A DNA stretch of 64,000 nucleotides from Aquimarina sp. MMG016 (GCF_018100805.1 NZ_JAGJEA010000008.1:1-64000), one strand, 5' to 3'; counted from the stretch's first letter, positions 28,440 through 39,414 are shown. Numbers and translations: made by a program. Notes: generated by a model not told the origin, from the letters alone.

Positions 28440-28619
28440 TTATTTTGTTTCTACAGAAACTAAATGTTTAACTTTATTTACCATCCCAAGGATATTAGGA
28501 GTATCATCATGCTCCACAACCTGGCCGATCTTTTTAAGACCTAGAGCCTCTAAGGTTCTCTTTTGTCTCTGAGTACGATTAATCGCACTTTTTACTTTAG
28601 TAATTTTAATCTTTGCCAT
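28440..28619 (-). CDS. rpmD: 50S ribosomal protein L30
   Basis: This 59-residue frame fills the rpsE-rplO gap. It begins MAKIKITKVKSAINRTQRQK and continues RTLEALGLKKIGQVV, then a C-terminal NILGMVNKVKHLV, all typical of bacterial L30. The start is ATG 28619 and the stop TAA at 28440-28442. It is 10 bases after rpsE and 9 bases before rplO, in the normal spc order. Confidence 0.97.
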   Translation of the reverse strand: MAKIKITKVKSAINRTQRQKRTLEALGLKKIGQVVEHDDTPNILGMVNKVKHLVSVETK

Positions 28620-28629
28620 CGTTCGTTAT

Positions 28630-29154
28630 TTATCCTTTAAACACTTTTTCAAGTGAAACACCTCGCTGAGCTGCTACTTGCTGCGCACTACGCAATTGTA
28701 ACAAAGCATCAAACGTTGCTTTCACCACATTGTGTGGGTTAGACGATCCTTGGTTCTTAGAAAGTACATCGTGCACTCCTACTGATTCTAGTACAGCACG
28801 GATAGCACCACCAGCAATAACCCCGGTACCTGTTGCAGCCGGCATTAATAACACTCTAGCTCCACCGTATTTACCTTTTTGTTCATGAGGTAAAGTACCT
28901 TTATGCAATGGAATACGAACCAAATTCTTTTTTGCATCTTCTACTGCCTTAGCGATAGCTTCTGCCACCTCTTTAGACTTACCTAAACCGTGACCTACAA
29001 CACCGTTTTCGTCACCTACAACCACAATTGCAGAGAAACCGAATGCTCTACCACCTTTAGTTACTTTGGTAACACGTTGTACACCAACTAAACGATCTTT
29101 AAGTTCTAGTCCACTTGGTTTTACTAATTCTGCGTTTTTATATTTCTGATACAT
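28630..29154 (-). CDS. rpsE: 30S ribosomal protein S5
   Basis: This 174-residue protein acts in decoding accuracy and mRNA unwinding. The double-stranded RNA-binding N-terminal domain has [20 protein letters not shown] and [20 protein letters not shown]. The C-terminal domain has [20 protein letters not shown] and [18 protein letters not shown]. Normal length; 6 bases separate it from rplR. Confidence 0.98.
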   Translation of the reverse strand: MYQKYKNAELVKPSGLELKDRLVGVQRVTKVTKGGRAFGFSAIVVVGDENGVVGHGLGKSKEVAEAIAKAVEDAKKNLVRIPLHKGTLPHEQKGKYGGARVLLMPAATGTGVIAGGAIRAVLESVGVHDVLSKNQGSSNPHNVVKATFDALLQLRSAQQVAAQRGVSLEKVFKG

Positions 29155-29160
29155 AATTTC

Positions 29161-29517
29161 TTAGAATTTAAGTCCTGCTTCTCTAGCACCTTCTGCTAAT
29201 GATTTTACTCTACCGTGATATAAATATCCTCCTCTATCAAAGGATACTGTTTCAACACCAGCTTTCTTAGCTTTTTCAGCAAGGGCTTTACCAACCAAGT
29301 TTGCTTTTTCAACTTTGTTTCCTGATGCTGAAGCAATGTCTTTATCTCTTGAAGAAGCTGCACTGATAGTTTTACCAGTTACATCATCTATGATCTGAGC
29401 ATAGATTTCTTTATTACTTCTAAAAACAGATAATCTAGGACGTTGTTCTGTTCCGCTTACTGTTCCACGGATTCGCTTTCTTATCTTTAATCTTCTTAAA
29501 TCTTTTGAGAATGCCAT
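29161..29517 (-). CDS. rplR: 50S ribosomal protein L18
   Basis: This 118-residue 5S rRNA-binding protein has the basic N-terminus [38 protein letters not shown] in the core and the C-terminal [20 protein letters not shown]. Normal length. It lies between rplF (11-base gap) and rpsE. Confidence 0.98.
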   Translation of the reverse strand: MAFSKDLRRLKIRKRIRGTVSGTEQRPRLSVFRSNKEIYAQIIDDVTGKTISAASSRDKDIASASGNKVEKANLVGKALAEKAKKAGVETVSFDRGGYLYHGRVKSLAEGAREAGLKF

Positions 29518-29528
29518 AACGTTAGTTA

Positions 29529-30071
29529 TTATGCAGATTTACCTGCTTTTCTTCTTAATTGTTCTCCTACGAATTTAACTCCTTTTCCTTTATAAGGTTC
29601 TGGTTTACGGAAGCCTCTAATTTTAGCTGCTACCTGTCCGACCAACTGCTTATCAAAAGAAGTTAATTTTACGATAGGGTTTTTACCTTTTTCAGAAATA
29701 GTTTCTACCTTAACTTCTGGCGCAATGTCCAAAACGATATTGTGAGAGAAACCAAGTGCTAAATCTAATTTCTGACCTTGATTAGAAGCTCTATAACCAA
29801 CTCCAACCAATTCTAGCTCTTTTGTCCAACCTTCTGAAACACCTTGCACCATATTATTAATCAAAGCTCTGTACAATCCATGCTTTGCTTTATGGTCTTT
29901 AGCTTCAGTAGGTCTTTCTAGAACCACCTGGCCTTCTTCAACTTTCACATCGATACTATCGATTTCTTGAGAAAGCTCTCCTAATTTTCCTTTAACAGTA
30001 ACAACATTACCTGTCACCTCTACAGTGACACCAGACGGAATAGTTACTGGATTTTTTCCTATTCTTGACAT
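29529..30071 (-). CDS. rplF: 50S ribosomal protein L6
   Basis: This 180-residue protein near the factor-binding site has two homologous alpha/beta domains. Marks: [58 protein letters not shown] and the C-terminal signature [19 protein letters not shown]. Normal length. It follows rpsH by 20 bases. Confidence 0.98.
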   Translation of the reverse strand: MSRIGKNPVTIPSGVTVEVTGNVVTVKGKLGELSQEIDSIDVKVEEGQVVLERPTEAKDHKAKHGLYRALINNMVQGVSEGWTKELELVGVGYRASNQGQKLDLALGFSHNIVLDIAPEVKVETISEKGKNPIVKLTSFDKQLVGQVAAKIRGFRKPEPYKGKGVKFVGEQLRRKAGKSA

Positions 30072-30091
30072 TTCTTTTGTCTTTTATACTG

Positions 30092-30490
30092 TTAATATAC
30101 GTAACAAAGTACTTCTCCACCTACATTCTCTTGTCTTGCCTGTTTACCGGTCATTACACCATGAGAAGTAGAAACTATCGCCACACCCAATCCGTTAAGA
30201 ATTCTAGGAATCTCATTAGACCCTGCATACTTACGCAAACCAGGCTTACTGATTCTTTGTAATTCTTTAATCACAGGTTCTTTTGTAAACTTATCGTATT
30301 TAAGAGCGATCTTGATAGTACCTTGTACCGTGTTATCTTCAAACTTATAACTTAAAATATATCCTTGATCGAATAATATTTTGGTGATCTCTTTTTTAAC
30401 CTTAGATGCAGGGATTTCAACAACTCTATGCTGAGCACTATTTGCATTACGTATTCTGGTTAAATAATCTGCTATAGGATCTGTATTCAT
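30092..30490 (-). CDS. rpsH: 30S ribosomal protein S8
   Basis: This 132-residue protein binds the central domain of 16S rRNA. I start it at ATG 30490 ([20 protein letters not shown]), the family's usual N-terminus; a longer in-frame extension to 30526 runs into the rpsN gap and is unlikely. Marks: [17 protein letters not shown], and the C-terminal [20 protein letters not shown] and GGEVLCYVY. In E. coli S8 represses the spc operon; whether it does here is not visible. Confidence 0.97.
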   Translation of the reverse strand: MNTDPIADYLTRIRNANSAQHRVVEIPASKVKKEITKILFDQGYILSYKFEDNTVQGTIKIALKYDKFTKEPVIKELQRISKPGLRKYAGSNEIPRILNGLGVAIVSTSHGVMTGKQARQENVGGEVLCYVY

Positions 30491-30558
30491 TATATATAAT
30501 TTACGGTTTTGGTTTTCGATAATCACACCGAACCTGAAACCAATTAATTTATTTTATA

Positions 30559-30828
30559 TTACCAACTAGCTTTAGTTACTCCTGGAATTAATCCTTTATT
30601 AGCCATCTCTCTAAATGTAACACGAGAAATTCCAAACTGACGCATATATCCTTTTGGTCTCCCTGTTAATTTACAACGATTATGTTTACGGATTGGAGAG
30701 GCATTTTTTGGCAACTTCTGTAATGCTTCGTAATCTCCAGCTTCTTTCAAAGCTTTACGTTTCTCAGCATACTTAGCTACAGTTTTAGCTCTCTTCACCT
30801 CACGGGCTTTCATTGATTCTTTAGCCAT
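30559..30828 (-). CDS. rpsN: 30S ribosomal protein S14 (zinc-free form)
   Basis: This 89-residue protein is the longer S14 type, with the basic N-terminal [20 protein letters not shown] and the C-terminal [20 protein letters not shown] and [20 protein letters not shown]. Only one Cys is present, so the Cx2C...Cx2C zinc knuckle of short S14 is missing. Two bases separate it from rplE. Confidence 0.97.
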   Translation of the reverse strand: MAKESMKAREVKRAKTVAKYAEKRKALKEAGDYEALQKLPKNASPIRKHNRCKLTGRPKGYMRQFGISRVTFREMANKGLIPGVTKASW

Positions 30829-30830
30829 AA

Positions 30831-31382
30831 TTAATTCTTTTTAAAAGGTAATCCTAGTTCGGTTAACAATGATTTTGCTTCTTTGTCAGTCTTAGCTGAA
30901 GTTTCGAAAGTAATATTCATTCCTGAAATCTTATTTACCTTATCGATATCAATTTCCGGGAAGATAATTTGTTCTAAAATCCCTAAAGAATAATTACCTC
31001 TACCATCAAAACCTGTTGCCTTAATTCCGCTAAAATCTCTTACACGTGGTAAAGCTGAAGTAATCAAACGATCTAAAAATTCATACATCTTTTCTCCTCT
31101 TAACGTAACCTTAGCACCAATAGGCATTCCTTTACGTAACTTAAAAGTTGCAACATCTTTTTTAGAAATCGTAGGCACAGCTTTTTGACCTGTGATTGTA
31201 GTTAATTCGTCCACTGCATGGTCAATTAACTTCTTATCAGCTACTGCTGCTCCAACACCTCTACTTAAAACAATTTTTTTAAGTTTTGGTACTTGCATTA
31301 CATTATCATAGCTGAATTCTTCTGTAAGAGCAGACACTACTTTGTCTTTATACTCTTGTTTTAATCTTGGGATATAAGCCAT
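30831..31382 (-). CDS. rplE: 50S ribosomal protein L5
   Basis: This 183-residue 5S rRNA-binding protein contacts P-site tRNA. Marks: [36 protein letters not shown], the loop [20 protein letters not shown], and [18 protein letters not shown]. Normal length; it lies two bases from rplX and two from rpsN. Confidence 0.98.
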   Translation of the reverse strand: MAYIPRLKQEYKDKVVSALTEEFSYDNVMQVPKLKKIVLSRGVGAAVADKKLIDHAVDELTTITGQKAVPTISKKDVATFKLRKGMPIGAKVTLRGEKMYEFLDRLITSALPRVRDFSGIKATGFDGRGNYSLGILEQIIFPEIDIDKVNKISGMNITFETSAKTDKEAKSLLTELGLPFKKN

Positions 31383-31384
31383 AA

Positions 31385-31696
31385 CTATATTACTTCATTA
31401 GATTTTTTAGCAAATCTCACTTTCTTATCTCCTTCTACTCTATATCCAACTCTTGTAGTTTCTCCTTTAGAGGTTAACAATGATAAGTTAGAAATATGAA
31501 TAGGTGCTTCTTGCTTTACAATTCCACCTTGTGGATTAGTTGCACTAGGCTTCTGGTGTTTAGATACTAAATTAACACCTTCTACAATCGCCTTGTTTTT
31601 ATCTTTCAATACTTTCTGTACTGTACCTTCTTGACCTTTATTGTCTCCGGCGATAACTCGTACTGTATCTCCTGATTTAATTTTTAGCTTTGTCAT
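31385..31696 (-). CDS. rplX: 50S ribosomal protein L24
   Basis: This 103-residue assembly initiator has the KOW motif at the start ([27 protein letters not shown]), then [15 protein letters not shown] and [15 protein letters not shown], and the closing [16 protein letters not shown]. Length is typical. It follows rplN by 14 bases. Confidence 0.98.
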   Translation of the reverse strand: MTKLKIKSGDTVRVIAGDNKGQEGTVQKVLKDKNKAIVEGVNLVSKHQKPSATNPQGGIVKQEAPIHISNLSLLTSKGETTRVGYRVEGDKKVRFAKKSNEVI

Positions 31697-31710
31697 CTTT
31701 CACAAATGTT

Positions 31711-32079
31711 TTAAAGCACTTCTGGCGCTAGTGATACAATCTTCATGAATTGCTTATCACGAAGTTCTCTTGCGACAGGACCAAAAACTCGAGTTCCTCT
31801 CATCTCTCCTGCAGGGTTCAAAAGAACACATGCATTATCGTCGAAACGGATATAAGAACCATCTGGTCTGCGCACTTCTTTTTTGGTACGAACTACAACT
31901 GCAGTAGAAACTGCTCCTTTTTTAATGTTTCCATTAGGAGTTGCTTCTTTTACACTGACAACGATCTTGTCTCCTACAGAGGCGTATCTTCTCTTTGTAC
32001 CACCTAAAACACGGATTACTAAAACTTCTTTACCACCTGTGTTATCTGCTACTTTTAATCTAGACTCTTGTTGTACCAT
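31711..32079 (-). CDS. rplN: 50S ribosomal protein L14
   Basis: This 122-residue intersubunit-bridge protein begins [20 protein letters not shown] and has [20 protein letters not shown], a typical middle part, and the C-terminal signature [20 protein letters not shown] then VSLAPEVL. Normal length; two bases after rpsQ. Confidence 0.98.
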   Translation of the reverse strand: MVQQESRLKVADNTGGKEVLVIRVLGGTKRRYASVGDKIVVSVKEATPNGNIKKGAVSTAVVVRTKKEVRRPDGSYIRFDDNACVLLNPAGEMRGTRVFGPVARELRDKQFMKIVSLAPEVL

Positions 32080-32081
32080 AA

Positions 32082-32339
32082 TTACTTCGCTCTTTCAATT
32101 ACTTCTACTAATCTCCAGCATTTGGTTTTACTCATAGGTCTTGTTTCCATGATCTTTACAGTATCACCAATATTGCAGTCATTTGTCTCATCGTGTGCAA
32201 CGTATTTTTTCGTTTTCAACACGAACTTTCCGTACATCGGGTGTTTTACTTTTTTAACTTCAGAAACCACAATTGATTTCTGCATTTTGTTACTAGTAAC
32301 AACTCCTATACGTTCTTTTCTTAAGTTTCTTTTTTCCAT
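32082..32339 (-). CDS. rpsQ: 30S ribosomal protein S17
   Basis: This 85-residue OB-fold primary binding protein has [20 protein letters not shown], the core [20 protein letters not shown] and [20 protein letters not shown] then [11 protein letters not shown]. Normal length. It lies between rpmC and rplN in the S10/spc order. Confidence 0.98.
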   Translation of the reverse strand: MEKRNLRKERIGVVTSNKMQKSIVVSEVKKVKHPMYGKFVLKTKKYVAHDETNDCNIGDTVKIMETRPMSKTKCWRLVEVIERAK

Positions 32340-32351
32340 CTTTCAGCAGAA

Positions 32352-32546
32352 TTAACCGTTTAATTCTCTTTTTGTTAGCTCTGTAGCTATTCTCGCAATA
32401 GATCTTCTTACTTTACGTAATTGTAAAGGGTTTTCTAATGGTTGCATAGCGTGAGCCATTCTTAAATCTGAATATACTTTTTGAGATTTACCAAGTTCCT
32501 CTTGCAATTCAGCTGTAGACGATTCTTTTACTTGTGATTGTTTCAT
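32352..32546 (-). CDS. rpmC: 50S ribosomal protein L29
   Basis: This 64-residue helical-hairpin protein lies at the exit tunnel. Marks: MKQSQVKESSTAELQEELGK, then DLRMAHAMQPLENPLQLRKV and RRSIARIATELTKREL, the usual L29 C-terminus. It is 15 bases after rplP and 12 before rpsQ. Confidence 0.97.
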   Translation of the reverse strand: MKQSQVKESSTAELQEELGKSQKVYSDLRMAHAMQPLENPLQLRKVRRSIARIATELTKRELNG

Positions 32547-32561
32547 AGTCTCTTTTGAATT

Positions 32562-32981
32562 TTAACCTTGATAGGTTCTTGATACAATAAACTTGGTTCT
32601 CACAGGAAGCTTCTGAGCAGCAAGACGTAATGCCTCTTTTGCCACATCATATGGCACACCACTGATCTCAAATAATATTCTTCCTGGTTTTACCACTGCT
32701 GCCCAATACTCAACTGCACCTTTTCCTTTACCCATACGTACTTCAAGAGGTTTCTTTGTAATAGGTTTATCCGGGAAAATTTTAATCCACAGAGAACCTT
32801 CTCTTTTCATATAACGAGTAGCAGAAATACGTGCTGCTTCTATTTGTCTAGCAGTAACAAAACTTGAATCTAATGATTTGATTCCGAAAGTTCCGTTAGA
32901 AAGTGTATGTCCTCTATGAGAAAGACCTTTCATACGTCCTTTTTGTTGCTTACGGAATTTTGTTCTTTTAGGCTGTAACAT
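32562..32981 (-). CDS. rplP: 50S ribosomal protein L16
   Basis: This 139-residue protein organises the A-site tRNA-binding region. Marks: [60 protein letters not shown] ([12 protein letters not shown] follows) and the final [16 protein letters not shown]. Normal length; 20 bases after rpsC. Confidence 0.98.
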   Translation of the reverse strand: MLQPKRTKFRKQQKGRMKGLSHRGHTLSNGTFGIKSLDSSFVTARQIEAARISATRYMKREGSLWIKIFPDKPITKKPLEVRMGKGKGAVEYWAAVVKPGRILFEISGVPYDVAKEALRLAAQKLPVRTKFIVSRTYQG

Positions 32982-33001
32982 TGTTAATTTACTTTAAAAA
33001 A

Positions 33002-33727
33002 TTACTTTCTACGACGTGATTTGTTATTTCCACCACTTCGTCCACCTCTGTCACCTTTTCCTTGTTTTTTGGATAAACCAACTAAAGGAGAAAGCTCTCT
33101 CTTACCATATACCTCGCCTTTCATAATCCATACTTTCACACCCAATCTACCATAAGTAGTGTGTGCTTCTACTAAAGCATAATCTATGTCAGCTCTAAAT
33201 GTTGATAAAGGAATACGACCTTCTTTATAAGCCTCTGAACGAGCCATCTCAGCTCCATTCAAACGTCCTGAAATCTGAATTTTGATACCTTCAGCATTCA
33301 TTCTCATTGCAGCCGCAATAGCCATCTTGATTGCACGACGATACGAGATACGACTCTCGATTTGTCTTGCAACACTAGATCCAACTAAGTATGCATCAAG
33401 TTCCGGTCTTTTGATTTCGAAAATATTGATCTGAACCTCTTTATCAGTAATTTTCTTAAGCTCTTCTTTCAACTTGTCTACCTCTTGACCACCTTTACCG
33501 ATAATAATACCAGGTCTGGCAGTAGTGATAGTAACGGTTACAAGTTTAAGCGTACGCTCAATAATTACTCTAGATACACTAGCTTTTGATAAACGTGCGT
33601 GTACATACTTTCTAATCTTATCGTCTTCGGCAAGTTTATCACCGTAGTCATTACCTCCATACCAGTTGGATTCCCATCCTCTGATGATACCAAGGCGATT
33701 TCCGATTGGATTTGTCTTCTGTCCCAT
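33002..33727 (-). CDS. rpsC: 30S ribosomal protein S3
   Basis: This 241-residue mRNA-entry protein starts [20 protein letters not shown]. The KH domain (about 40-110) has [20 protein letters not shown]. The C-terminal domain has [40 protein letters not shown] and [19 protein letters not shown]. The tail is rich in Gly, Arg and Lys. Length is typical. It starts 8 bases after rplV. Confidence 0.98.
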   Translation of the reverse strand: MGQKTNPIGNRLGIIRGWESNWYGGNDYGDKLAEDDKIRKYVHARLSKASVSRVIIERTLKLVTVTITTARPGIIIGKGGQEVDKLKEELKKITDKEVQINIFEIKRPELDAYLVGSSVARQIESRISYRRAIKMAIAAAMRMNAEGIKIQISGRLNGAEMARSEAYKEGRIPLSTFRADIDYALVEAHTTYGRLGVKVWIMKGEVYGKRELSPLVGLSKKQGKGDRGGRSGGNNKSRRRK

Positions 33728-33735
33728 AGTTTATA

Positions 33736-34143
33736 TTAGCTTTGTGTATTATTTTTTGCTGCAACCACTATTGTTACGTGATTAGAGCGTTTTCTTATTC
33801 TGTGTGCACGACCCTGTGGAGCAGGACGAAGTCTTTTTAACATACTTCCTCCATCTACACGAATCTCTTGTACAAAAAGATCAGCATCCTCGATGCTTGC
33901 GTCTTCATTTTTCGCCTGCCAGTTAGCAATTGCAGAAAGCAATAACTTTTCTAAACGACGTGATGCTTCTTTAGGATTAAATCTAAGAATATGAAGCGCT
34001 TTCTCAACTTTCTCACCACGAACTAAATCCGCAACTAAACGCATTTTACGAGGTGACGTAGGGCAGTTATTAAGCTTAGCAAAAGCAAGTTGCTTTTTCT
34101 CTTCCTTAATTCTTTCTGCCATTTCTCTTTTACGAACTCCCAT
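33736..34143 (-). CDS. rplV: 50S ribosomal protein L22
   Basis: This 135-residue exit-tunnel protein has the core start [40 protein letters not shown] and the tunnel-loop signature [20 protein letters not shown]. About 20 charged residues precede the core, longer than E. coli L22 and usual in this phylum. I keep ATG 34143, 8 bases after rpsS. Confidence 0.97.
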   Translation of the reverse strand: MGVRKREMAERIKEEKKQLAFAKLNNCPTSPRKMRLVADLVRGEKVEKALHILRFNPKEASRRLEKLLLSAIANWQAKNEDASIEDADLFVQEIRVDGGSMLKRLRPAPQGRAHRIRKRSNHVTIVVAAKNNTQS

Positions 34144-34151
34144 GACTTAAA

Positions 34152-34430
34152 TTATTTTTTACCTTTATTTTTAGCACCAGCGTGTCCTCTAAAGGAACGA
34201 GTTGGCGAAAATTCTCCTAATTTATGACCTACCATATTCTCAGTAACATATACCGGTACAAATTGGCGACCATTATGAACTGCAATTGTTTGCCCTACAA
34301 AGTCAGGAGTAATCATAGATGCTCTTGACCAAGTCTTAATGACAGACTTCTTATTAGCTTCTACATTTGCAGCTACTTTTTTCTCTAACTTATAGTGAAC
34401 GTAAGGTCCTTTTTTTAATGAACGTGCCAT
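34152..34430 (-). CDS. rpsS: 30S ribosomal protein S19
   Basis: This 92-residue head protein is recognised by [40 protein letters not shown] and the signature [20 protein letters not shown] then [13 protein letters not shown]. Normal length; 6 bases from rplB. Confidence 0.98.
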   Translation of the reverse strand: MARSLKKGPYVHYKLEKKVAANVEANKKSVIKTWSRASMITPDFVGQTIAVHNGRQFVPVYVTENMVGHKLGEFSPTRSFRGHAGAKNKGKK

Positions 34431-34436
34431 ATCTTA

Positions 34437-35261
34437 TTATTTCTTTCTACGTTCTACAATATACTTATTACTCGCTTTCGTCTTAGAACGGGTTCTATAT
34501 CCTTTAGCAGGAAGACCTTTTCTAGAACGTGGGTGACCACCGGAAGAACGCCCTTCTCCACCACCCATTGGGTGATCAACAGGGTTCATCGCTACTGGTC
34601 TAGTACGTGGACGACGACCTAACCATCTTGTTCTACCTGCTTTTCCTCCAACGATCAACTGGTGATCACTATTAGAAACAGCACCAACGGTAGCCATACA
34701 GTTAACTAAAATCAACCTTACTTCTCCAGAAGGTAGTTTTACAGTTGCAAACTTACCATCTCTAGCCATAAGTTGAGCAAAGGAACCAGCACTACGCGCC
34801 ATAACAGCACCTTGTCCCGGACGTAACTCTATACAAGAAATGATTGTACCTAATGGAATATCACTAAGAGGCATTGCATTACCAATTTCTGGAGCAACAT
34901 TGCTACCTGAAACGATATTTTGCCCTACTTGTAATCCATTCTGAGCGATAACATAACGCTTCTCACCATCTTGATAGTTAAGAAGCGCAATAAATGCAGT
35001 TCTGTTTGGATCGTATTCTATTGTTGCAACAGTAGCAGGAACTCCTTGCTTGTCACGCTTAAAATCAATAATACGATACCTTCTTTTATGACCACCACCC
35101 TTGTAGCGCATAGTCATTTTTCCTTGACTGTTTCTACCTCCAGATCTTTTTTTCGGAGCCAATAGGCTTTTTTCCGGCTTATCAGTAGTAATGGCGTCAA
35201 ACCCATTTACTACTCTAAAACGCTGACCTGGGGTAATTGGCTTTAATTTTCTTACTGACAT
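34437..35261 (-). CDS. rplB: 50S ribosomal protein L2
   Basis: This 274-residue protein is near the peptidyl-transferase centre. Marks: [57 protein letters not shown], then the signature [20 protein letters not shown] with the His near the catalytic centre, and [20 protein letters not shown]. Normal length; 9 bases from rplW. Confidence 0.98.
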   Translation of the reverse strand: MSVRKLKPITPGQRFRVVNGFDAITTDKPEKSLLAPKKRSGGRNSQGKMTMRYKGGGHKRRYRIIDFKRDKQGVPATVATIEYDPNRTAFIALLNYQDGEKRYVIAQNGLQVGQNIVSGSNVAPEIGNAMPLSDIPLGTIISCIELRPGQGAVMARSAGSFAQLMARDGKFATVKLPSGEVRLILVNCMATVGAVSNSDHQLIVGGKAGRTRWLGRRPRTRPVAMNPVDHPMGGGEGRSSGGHPRSRKGLPAKGYRTRSKTKASNKYIVERRKK

Positions 35262-35270
35262 TTTCTAGTC

Positions 35271-35561
35271 TTAAAGATTACTATATAAATCAATTACTTC
35301 ACCTTCCGCCACCTGTACAATTGCCTTCTTAATAGCAGCTGTTTTACCAGTAACCATACCTGTTTTTGTATAACGGGTTTTACGGTCTGGACGGACATTT
35401 ATTGTTCGAACTTTAGTAACAGATACTCCATAAGCAGCTTCAACCGCTTTTTTAATCTCTACCTTATTCGCTCTTTTATCTACCACAAAACCATAGCGAT
35501 TATACAATTCACTATCCGCAGTAGCCTTTTCCGTAATAATAGGTTTTATTAAAATACTCAT
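35271..35561 (-). CDS. rplW: 50S ribosomal protein L23
   Basis: This 96-residue exit-site protein docks trigger factor and SRP. It begins MSILIKPIITEKATADSELY, then FVVDKRANKVEIKKAVEAAY and GVSVTKVRTINVRPDRKTRY. Length is normal. It lies between rplD (5-base gap) and rplB. Confidence 0.97.
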   Translation of the reverse strand: MSILIKPIITEKATADSELYNRYGFVVDKRANKVEIKKAVEAAYGVSVTKVRTINVRPDRKTRYTKTGMVTGKTAAIKKAIVQVAEGEVIDLYSNL

Positions 35562-35566
35562 GGCTT

Positions 35567-36196
35567 CTATTTACTTAAATTCGTTTCAATTCCTTTCAAA
35601 GAACCTTCCAAAAGAATAACACTATTAGCATTAAGTATTTTGTAAGTACTTAATTCTGAAGAAGTTATAACTTCTGAACCTTTCAAATTGCGAGACGACA
35701 AATATACATTTTTATTTGACTCTCCCAACACAAATAAAGATTTTTTGTTTTCAAGTCCCAAGGACTTTAAAACAGCAGTAAAATTCTTAGTTTTTATTGT
35801 ATCAAATGTAAAGTCCTCAACAACTGTAATTGCCTTGTCATTCGCCTTGATACTCAATGCAGATTTACGTGCTAATCTTTTTAAATTCTTATTCAATTTA
35901 AAAGAGTAGTTACGTGGTCTAGGACCAAAAATTCTACCTCCTCCTTTAAAGATAGGAGACTTAATACTACCTGCTCTAGCAGTACCTGTTCCTTTTTGTT
36001 TTTTTATCTTTCTAGTACTACCTACAATCTCAGCTCTTTCCTTAGCCTTGTGAGTACCCTGACGTTGATTCGCCAAGTATTGCTTCACATCTAAGTACAC
36101 CGCATGATCATTTGGCTCTATACCAAAAACAGCATCAGAAAGGTCTGCCTTTCTTCCTGTTTCTTTTCCGTTAATATCAATTACCGTTACTTTCAT
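35567..36196 (-). CDS. rplD: 50S ribosomal protein L4
   Basis: This 209-residue protein starts at ATG 36196 ([14 protein letters not shown]), which shares one base with the rplC stop (TAATG); the frame can be read further upstream into rplC, but that is spurious. Marks: [60 protein letters not shown]. In E. coli L4 controls the S10 operon by attenuation; the rpsJ-rplC gap here has a candidate site. Confidence 0.97.
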   Translation of the reverse strand: MKVTVIDINGKETGRKADLSDAVFGIEPNDHAVYLDVKQYLANQRQGTHKAKERAEIVGSTRKIKKQKGTGTARAGSIKSPIFKGGGRIFGPRPRNYSFKLNKNLKRLARKSALSIKANDKAITVVEDFTFDTIKTKNFTAVLKSLGLENKKSLFVLGESNKNVYLSSRNLKGSEVITSSELSTYKILNANSVILLEGSLKGIETNLSK

Positions 36197-36813
36197 TACT
36201 TCTGAATCGTTACGTAAGCGTTTTTGTGTCCAGGAACACATCCTTTAACAACAAGTAAGTTCTTTTCAGCAACTACCTTTAACACTCTTAAGTTTTGAAC
36301 TTTTACTTTTTCACCACCCATTCTTCCAGCCATACGCATTCCTTTGAATACTCTAGCAGGATAAGATGCAGCACCGATAGAACCAGGAGCTCTTAAACGG
36401 TTATGCTGACCATGAGTTGCTTGTCCAACACCACCGAAGTTGTGTCTTTTAACCACACCCTGAAAACCTTTACCTTTAGAAGTTGCCGAAACATCAACAA
36501 ACTCTCCTTCAGTAAAATGCTCTACTGTTACTGTATCTCCTAACTTGTACTCCTCATCAAAACCTTGAAATTCGACAACCTTACGTTTAGCAACAGTTCC
36601 TGCTTTCTTAAAGTGACCTAAAGCCGCCTTAGTAGCATTTTTGTCTGCTTTGTCATCGAAACCTAGCTGAATAGCTTCATAACCATCAACCTCTTCAGTT
36701 CTGACTTGGGTAACCACGCATGGCCCAGCTTCGATCACTGTACATGGAATATTCTTTCCATTTTCGTCGAAGATGCTGGTCATACCGATCTTTTTTCCTA
36801 TTAACCCAGACAT
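36196..36813 (-). CDS. rplC: 50S ribosomal protein L3
   Basis: This 205-residue early-assembly protein starts [20 protein letters not shown]. Marks: the methylated-Gln-type region [20 protein letters not shown] and [20 protein letters not shown]. Normal length. It is preceded by a 147-base gap after rpsJ, the longest in the S10 part of the cluster, and its stop overlaps rplD by one base. Confidence 0.98.
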   Translation of the reverse strand: MSGLIGKKIGMTSIFDENGKNIPCTVIEAGPCVVTQVRTEEVDGYEAIQLGFDDKADKNATKAALGHFKKAGTVAKRKVVEFQGFDEEYKLGDTVTVEHFTEGEFVDVSATSKGKGFQGVVKRHNFGGVGQATHGQHNRLRAPGSIGAASYPARVFKGMRMAGRMGGEKVKVQNLRVLKVVAEKNLLVVKGCVPGHKNAYVTIQK

Positions 36814-36851
36814 ATTTATTAATTATTAATTAGTATTCTTTTTTGTATCTG

Positions 36852-36883
36852 CAAAAAAACAGGGTCAAAATACTTCAACCCTG
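36852..36883 (-). promoter_or_regulatory. Hairpin/T-run between rpsJ and rplC: attenuator or promoter
   Basis: On the minus strand a 6-bp stem (CAGGGT 36860-36865 with ACCCTG 36878-36883) and 12-base loop are followed by seven T, like a weak intrinsic terminator. The same bases can be read as a promoter: TTG (36878-36876), 16 bases, then TTTTTTTGCAG. Both readings place regulation just before rplC; I cannot choose between them. Confidence 0.5.
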
Positions 36884-36929
36884 AATGTATTTTTTGCCGT
36901 TTTTCCCTTGCGCGCAGCTTGGGACATGT

Positions 36930-36964
36930 GAATTCAGAATTACGAATTCCGAATTTTGAATTAC
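36930..36964. repeat. Five tandem GAATTNN heptamers at the rpsJ 3' end
   Basis: GAATT recurs at 36930, 36937, 36944, 36951 and 36958, exactly 7 bases apart, giving five GAATTNN units (35 bases). The last unit covers the rpsJ stop codon. As GAATTC is its own complement, the array reads similarly on both strands. Confidence 0.75.
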
Positions 36965-37266
36965 ACTTTTATCTCTACTTCTACTCCACTTGGCAATTCA
37001 AGCTTCATTAACGCATCAATCGTTTTTGAAGAAGAACTATAAATATCCAAAAGTCTTTTATAAGAACTCAATTGAAATTGCTCTCTTGACTTTTTATTTA
37101 CGTGCGGAGAACGAAGCACGGTAAAAATCTTTTTATGTGTTGGTAAAGGAATTGGCCCAGTTACTACAGCTCCTGTACTCTTTACCGTCTTTACAATCTT
37201 TTCAGCAGACTTATCTACCAAGTTGTGATCGTAAGATTTTAGTTTTATTCTAATTTTTTGACTCAT
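36961..37266 (-). CDS. rpsJ: 30S ribosomal protein S10
   Basis: This 101-residue protein is also the NusE transcription antitermination partner. Marks: [40 protein letters not shown] and [20 protein letters not shown]. Normal length. It follows fusA by 11 bases with no tuf gene between, and is separated from rplC by a 147-base regulatory-looking gap. Confidence 0.98.
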   Translation of the reverse strand: MSQKIRIKLKSYDHNLVDKSAEKIVKTVKSTGAVVTGPIPLPTHKKIFTVLRSPHVNKKSREQFQLSSYKRLLDIYSSSSKTIDALMKLELPSGVEVEIKV

Positions 37267-37277
37267 TTCTGTAATAA

Positions 37278-39404
37278 TTAAGCGTTAACTCCTTTTGCAG
37301 CTGCAATTACTTCTTCTGAAATATTAGAAGGAGTCTCAGCATAGTGAGAAAATTCCATTGTAGATGTTGCTCTACCCGAAGATAGCGTTCTCAATGTTGT
37401 TACATATCCAAACATTTCTGAAAGTGGAACAGTAGCCTTTACAGTTTTTGCACCTGCACGGTCTCCCATATCACTTACTTGCCCTCTACGACGGTTAAGG
37501 TCACCAACGATATCACCCATATTTTCTTCTGGAGTAATAACCTCTAGTTTCATAATTGGCTCCATAATTACAGCTTTAGCAGCTTTAGCAGCAGCTTTAA
37601 AACCTAATTTAGCAGCTAATTCGAATGATAATTGATCCGAATCCACATCGTGATAAGATCCATCAGTAAGTGTTACTTTCATCGCATCCACTTCATATCC
37701 AGCTAAAGGACCATTGACCATTGCCATTTTAAATCCTTTCTCTACAGAAGGAACAAATTCCTTAGGAACATTACCACCTTTAATTGTAGATTCAAACTGA
37801 AGTCCTACTTGACCTTCTTCTGCTGGCTCAAGGGTAAATACAATATCTGCAAATTTACCACGACCACCAGATTGCTTCTTATAAACCTCTCTATGCTCAG
37901 CTCTTTGAGTAATAGCCTCCTTGTACTCAACCTGAGGTTGACCTTGGTTAACTTCTACTTTAAACTCACGCTTTAATCGATCTACAATAATATCTAAGTG
38001 AAGCTCACCCATTCCAGAAATAATAGTCTGACCTGAAGCCTCATCTGTTCTTACAGTAAATGTAGGATCCTCTTCAGCTAATTTAGCCAAAGACATACCC
38101 AATTTATCAACATCAGCTTTAGTCTTAGGCTCTACCGCGATACCAATTACTGGATCAGGGAAGTCCATAGATTCTAAAACGATAGGATTTTTCTCATCAG
38201 ACATAGTATCACCAGTCTTAATATCCTTAAACCCTACTGCCGCTCCAATATCACCCGCTTCGATATACTCAATAGCATTTTGTTTATTAGAGTGCATCTG
38301 ATAAATACGAGAAATACGTTCTTTTTTACCAGAACGGTTATTCAATATATAAGAACCAGCATCTAAACGACCTGAATAGGCTCTAAAAAATGCCAAACGA
38401 CCAACAAAAGGATCCGTAGCAATTTTAAATGCAAGAGCAGAAAAAGGCTCTTTAACATCTGGCTTACGTAATTCTTCTTGATCAGTATTTGGGTTTATCC
38501 CCACTATACCTTCCTTATCAGTCGGAGAAGGCAAATAACGACAAACAGCATCCAAAAGGAACTGCACTCCTTTATTCTTAAATGCAGAACCACAAATCAT
38601 AGGAATAATTGACATATCCATTACTGCAGCTCTCAGTGCAGCATGCACTTCATCCTCAGTAATCGAATCTTCATCTTCCATAAATTTTTCCAAAAGATCC
38701 TCATCATAAGCAGCAACTTCTTCTATAAGCTTACCTCTTAATTCTGCAGCCTCTTCTTTCAATTCTTCAGGAATATCTATAACATCAAAAGTAGATCCTT
38801 GTGTTTCGTCATGCCAAACAATAGCACGATTCTTCACTAAGTCTACGATCCCTTTAAAATCAGCTTCATCTCCAATATTCATTACAATTGGAACCGCATT
38901 AGACCCCAACATATCCTTAACCTGCTGGCATACCGCCATAAAGTTAGATCCTTGACGGTCCATTTTATTTACAAACCCAATACGAGGTACTTTATAATTA
39001 TCAGCAAGTCTCCAGTTAGTCTCTGATTGTGGCTCAACACCATCAACAGCACTAAACAAAAACACCAACCCATCAAGTACACGAAGCGATCTGTTTACCT
39101 CAACGGTAAAATCAACGTGACCCGGAGTATCAATTATATTAAAGTGATATCCTTTGGTATCAGCTATCGCCTGACCATTTTCTGTTGGAAATTTCCACTC
39201 ACAAGTAGTAGCAGCAGAAGTAATTGTTATACCACGCTCCTGTTCTTGCTCCATCCAGTCCATAGTAGCTGCACCATCATGAACCTCTCCAATTTTATGA
39301 CTTACCCCTGTGTAGTAAAGAATACGTTCAGTGGTTGTAGTTTTCCCTGCGTCAATATGCGCAGCAATTCCTATATTTCTAGTATATTTTAAATCTCTAG
39401 CCAT
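37278..39404 (-). CDS. fusA: Elongation factor G
   Basis: This 708-residue GTPase drives translocation and ribosome recycling. G motifs: [17 protein letters not shown] (G1, about 11-27), [10 protein letters not shown] (G2), [14 protein letters not shown] (G3) and [12 protein letters not shown] (G4). Domains II-V follow, with [16 protein letters not shown] and the domain IV tip region [20 protein letters not shown]. Length is normal. It lies between rpsG and rpsJ as in the str operon; tuf is not adjacent. Confidence 0.98.
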   Translation of the reverse strand: MARDLKYTRNIGIAAHIDAGKTTTTERILYYTGVSHKIGEVHDGAATMDWMEQEQERGITITSAATTCEWKFPTENGQAIADTKGYHFNIIDTPGHVDFTVEVNRSLRVLDGLVFLFSAVDGVEPQSETNWRLADNYKVPRIGFVNKMDRQGSNFMAVCQQVKDMLGSNAVPIVMNIGDEADFKGIVDLVKNRAIVWHDETQGSTFDVIDIPEELKEEAAELRGKLIEEVAAYDEDLLEKFMEDEDSITEDEVHAALRAAVMDMSIIPMICGSAFKNKGVQFLLDAVCRYLPSPTDKEGIVGINPNTDQEELRKPDVKEPFSALAFKIATDPFVGRLAFFRAYSGRLDAGSYILNNRSGKKERISRIYQMHSNKQNAIEYIEAGDIGAAVGFKDIKTGDTMSDEKNPIVLESMDFPDPVIGIAVEPKTKADVDKLGMSLAKLAEEDPTFTVRTDEASGQTIISGMGELHLDIIVDRLKREFKVEVNQGQPQVEYKEAITQRAEHREVYKKQSGGRGKFADIVFTLEPAEEGQVGLQFESTIKGGNVPKEFVPSVEKGFKMAMVNGPLAGYEVDAMKVTLTDGSYHDVDSDQLSFELAAKLGFKAAAKAAKAVIMEPIMKLEVITPEENMGDIVGDLNRRRGQVSDMGDRAGAKTVKATVPLSEMFGYVTTLRTLSSGRATSTMEFSHYAETPSNISEEVIAAAKGVNA

Positions 39405-39414
39405 TTCTTAATGA

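Noticed and set aside
39027..39392. A 121-residue plus-strand frame inside fusA
   Set aside because: It is the reverse-complement shadow of a highly conserved EF-G region.
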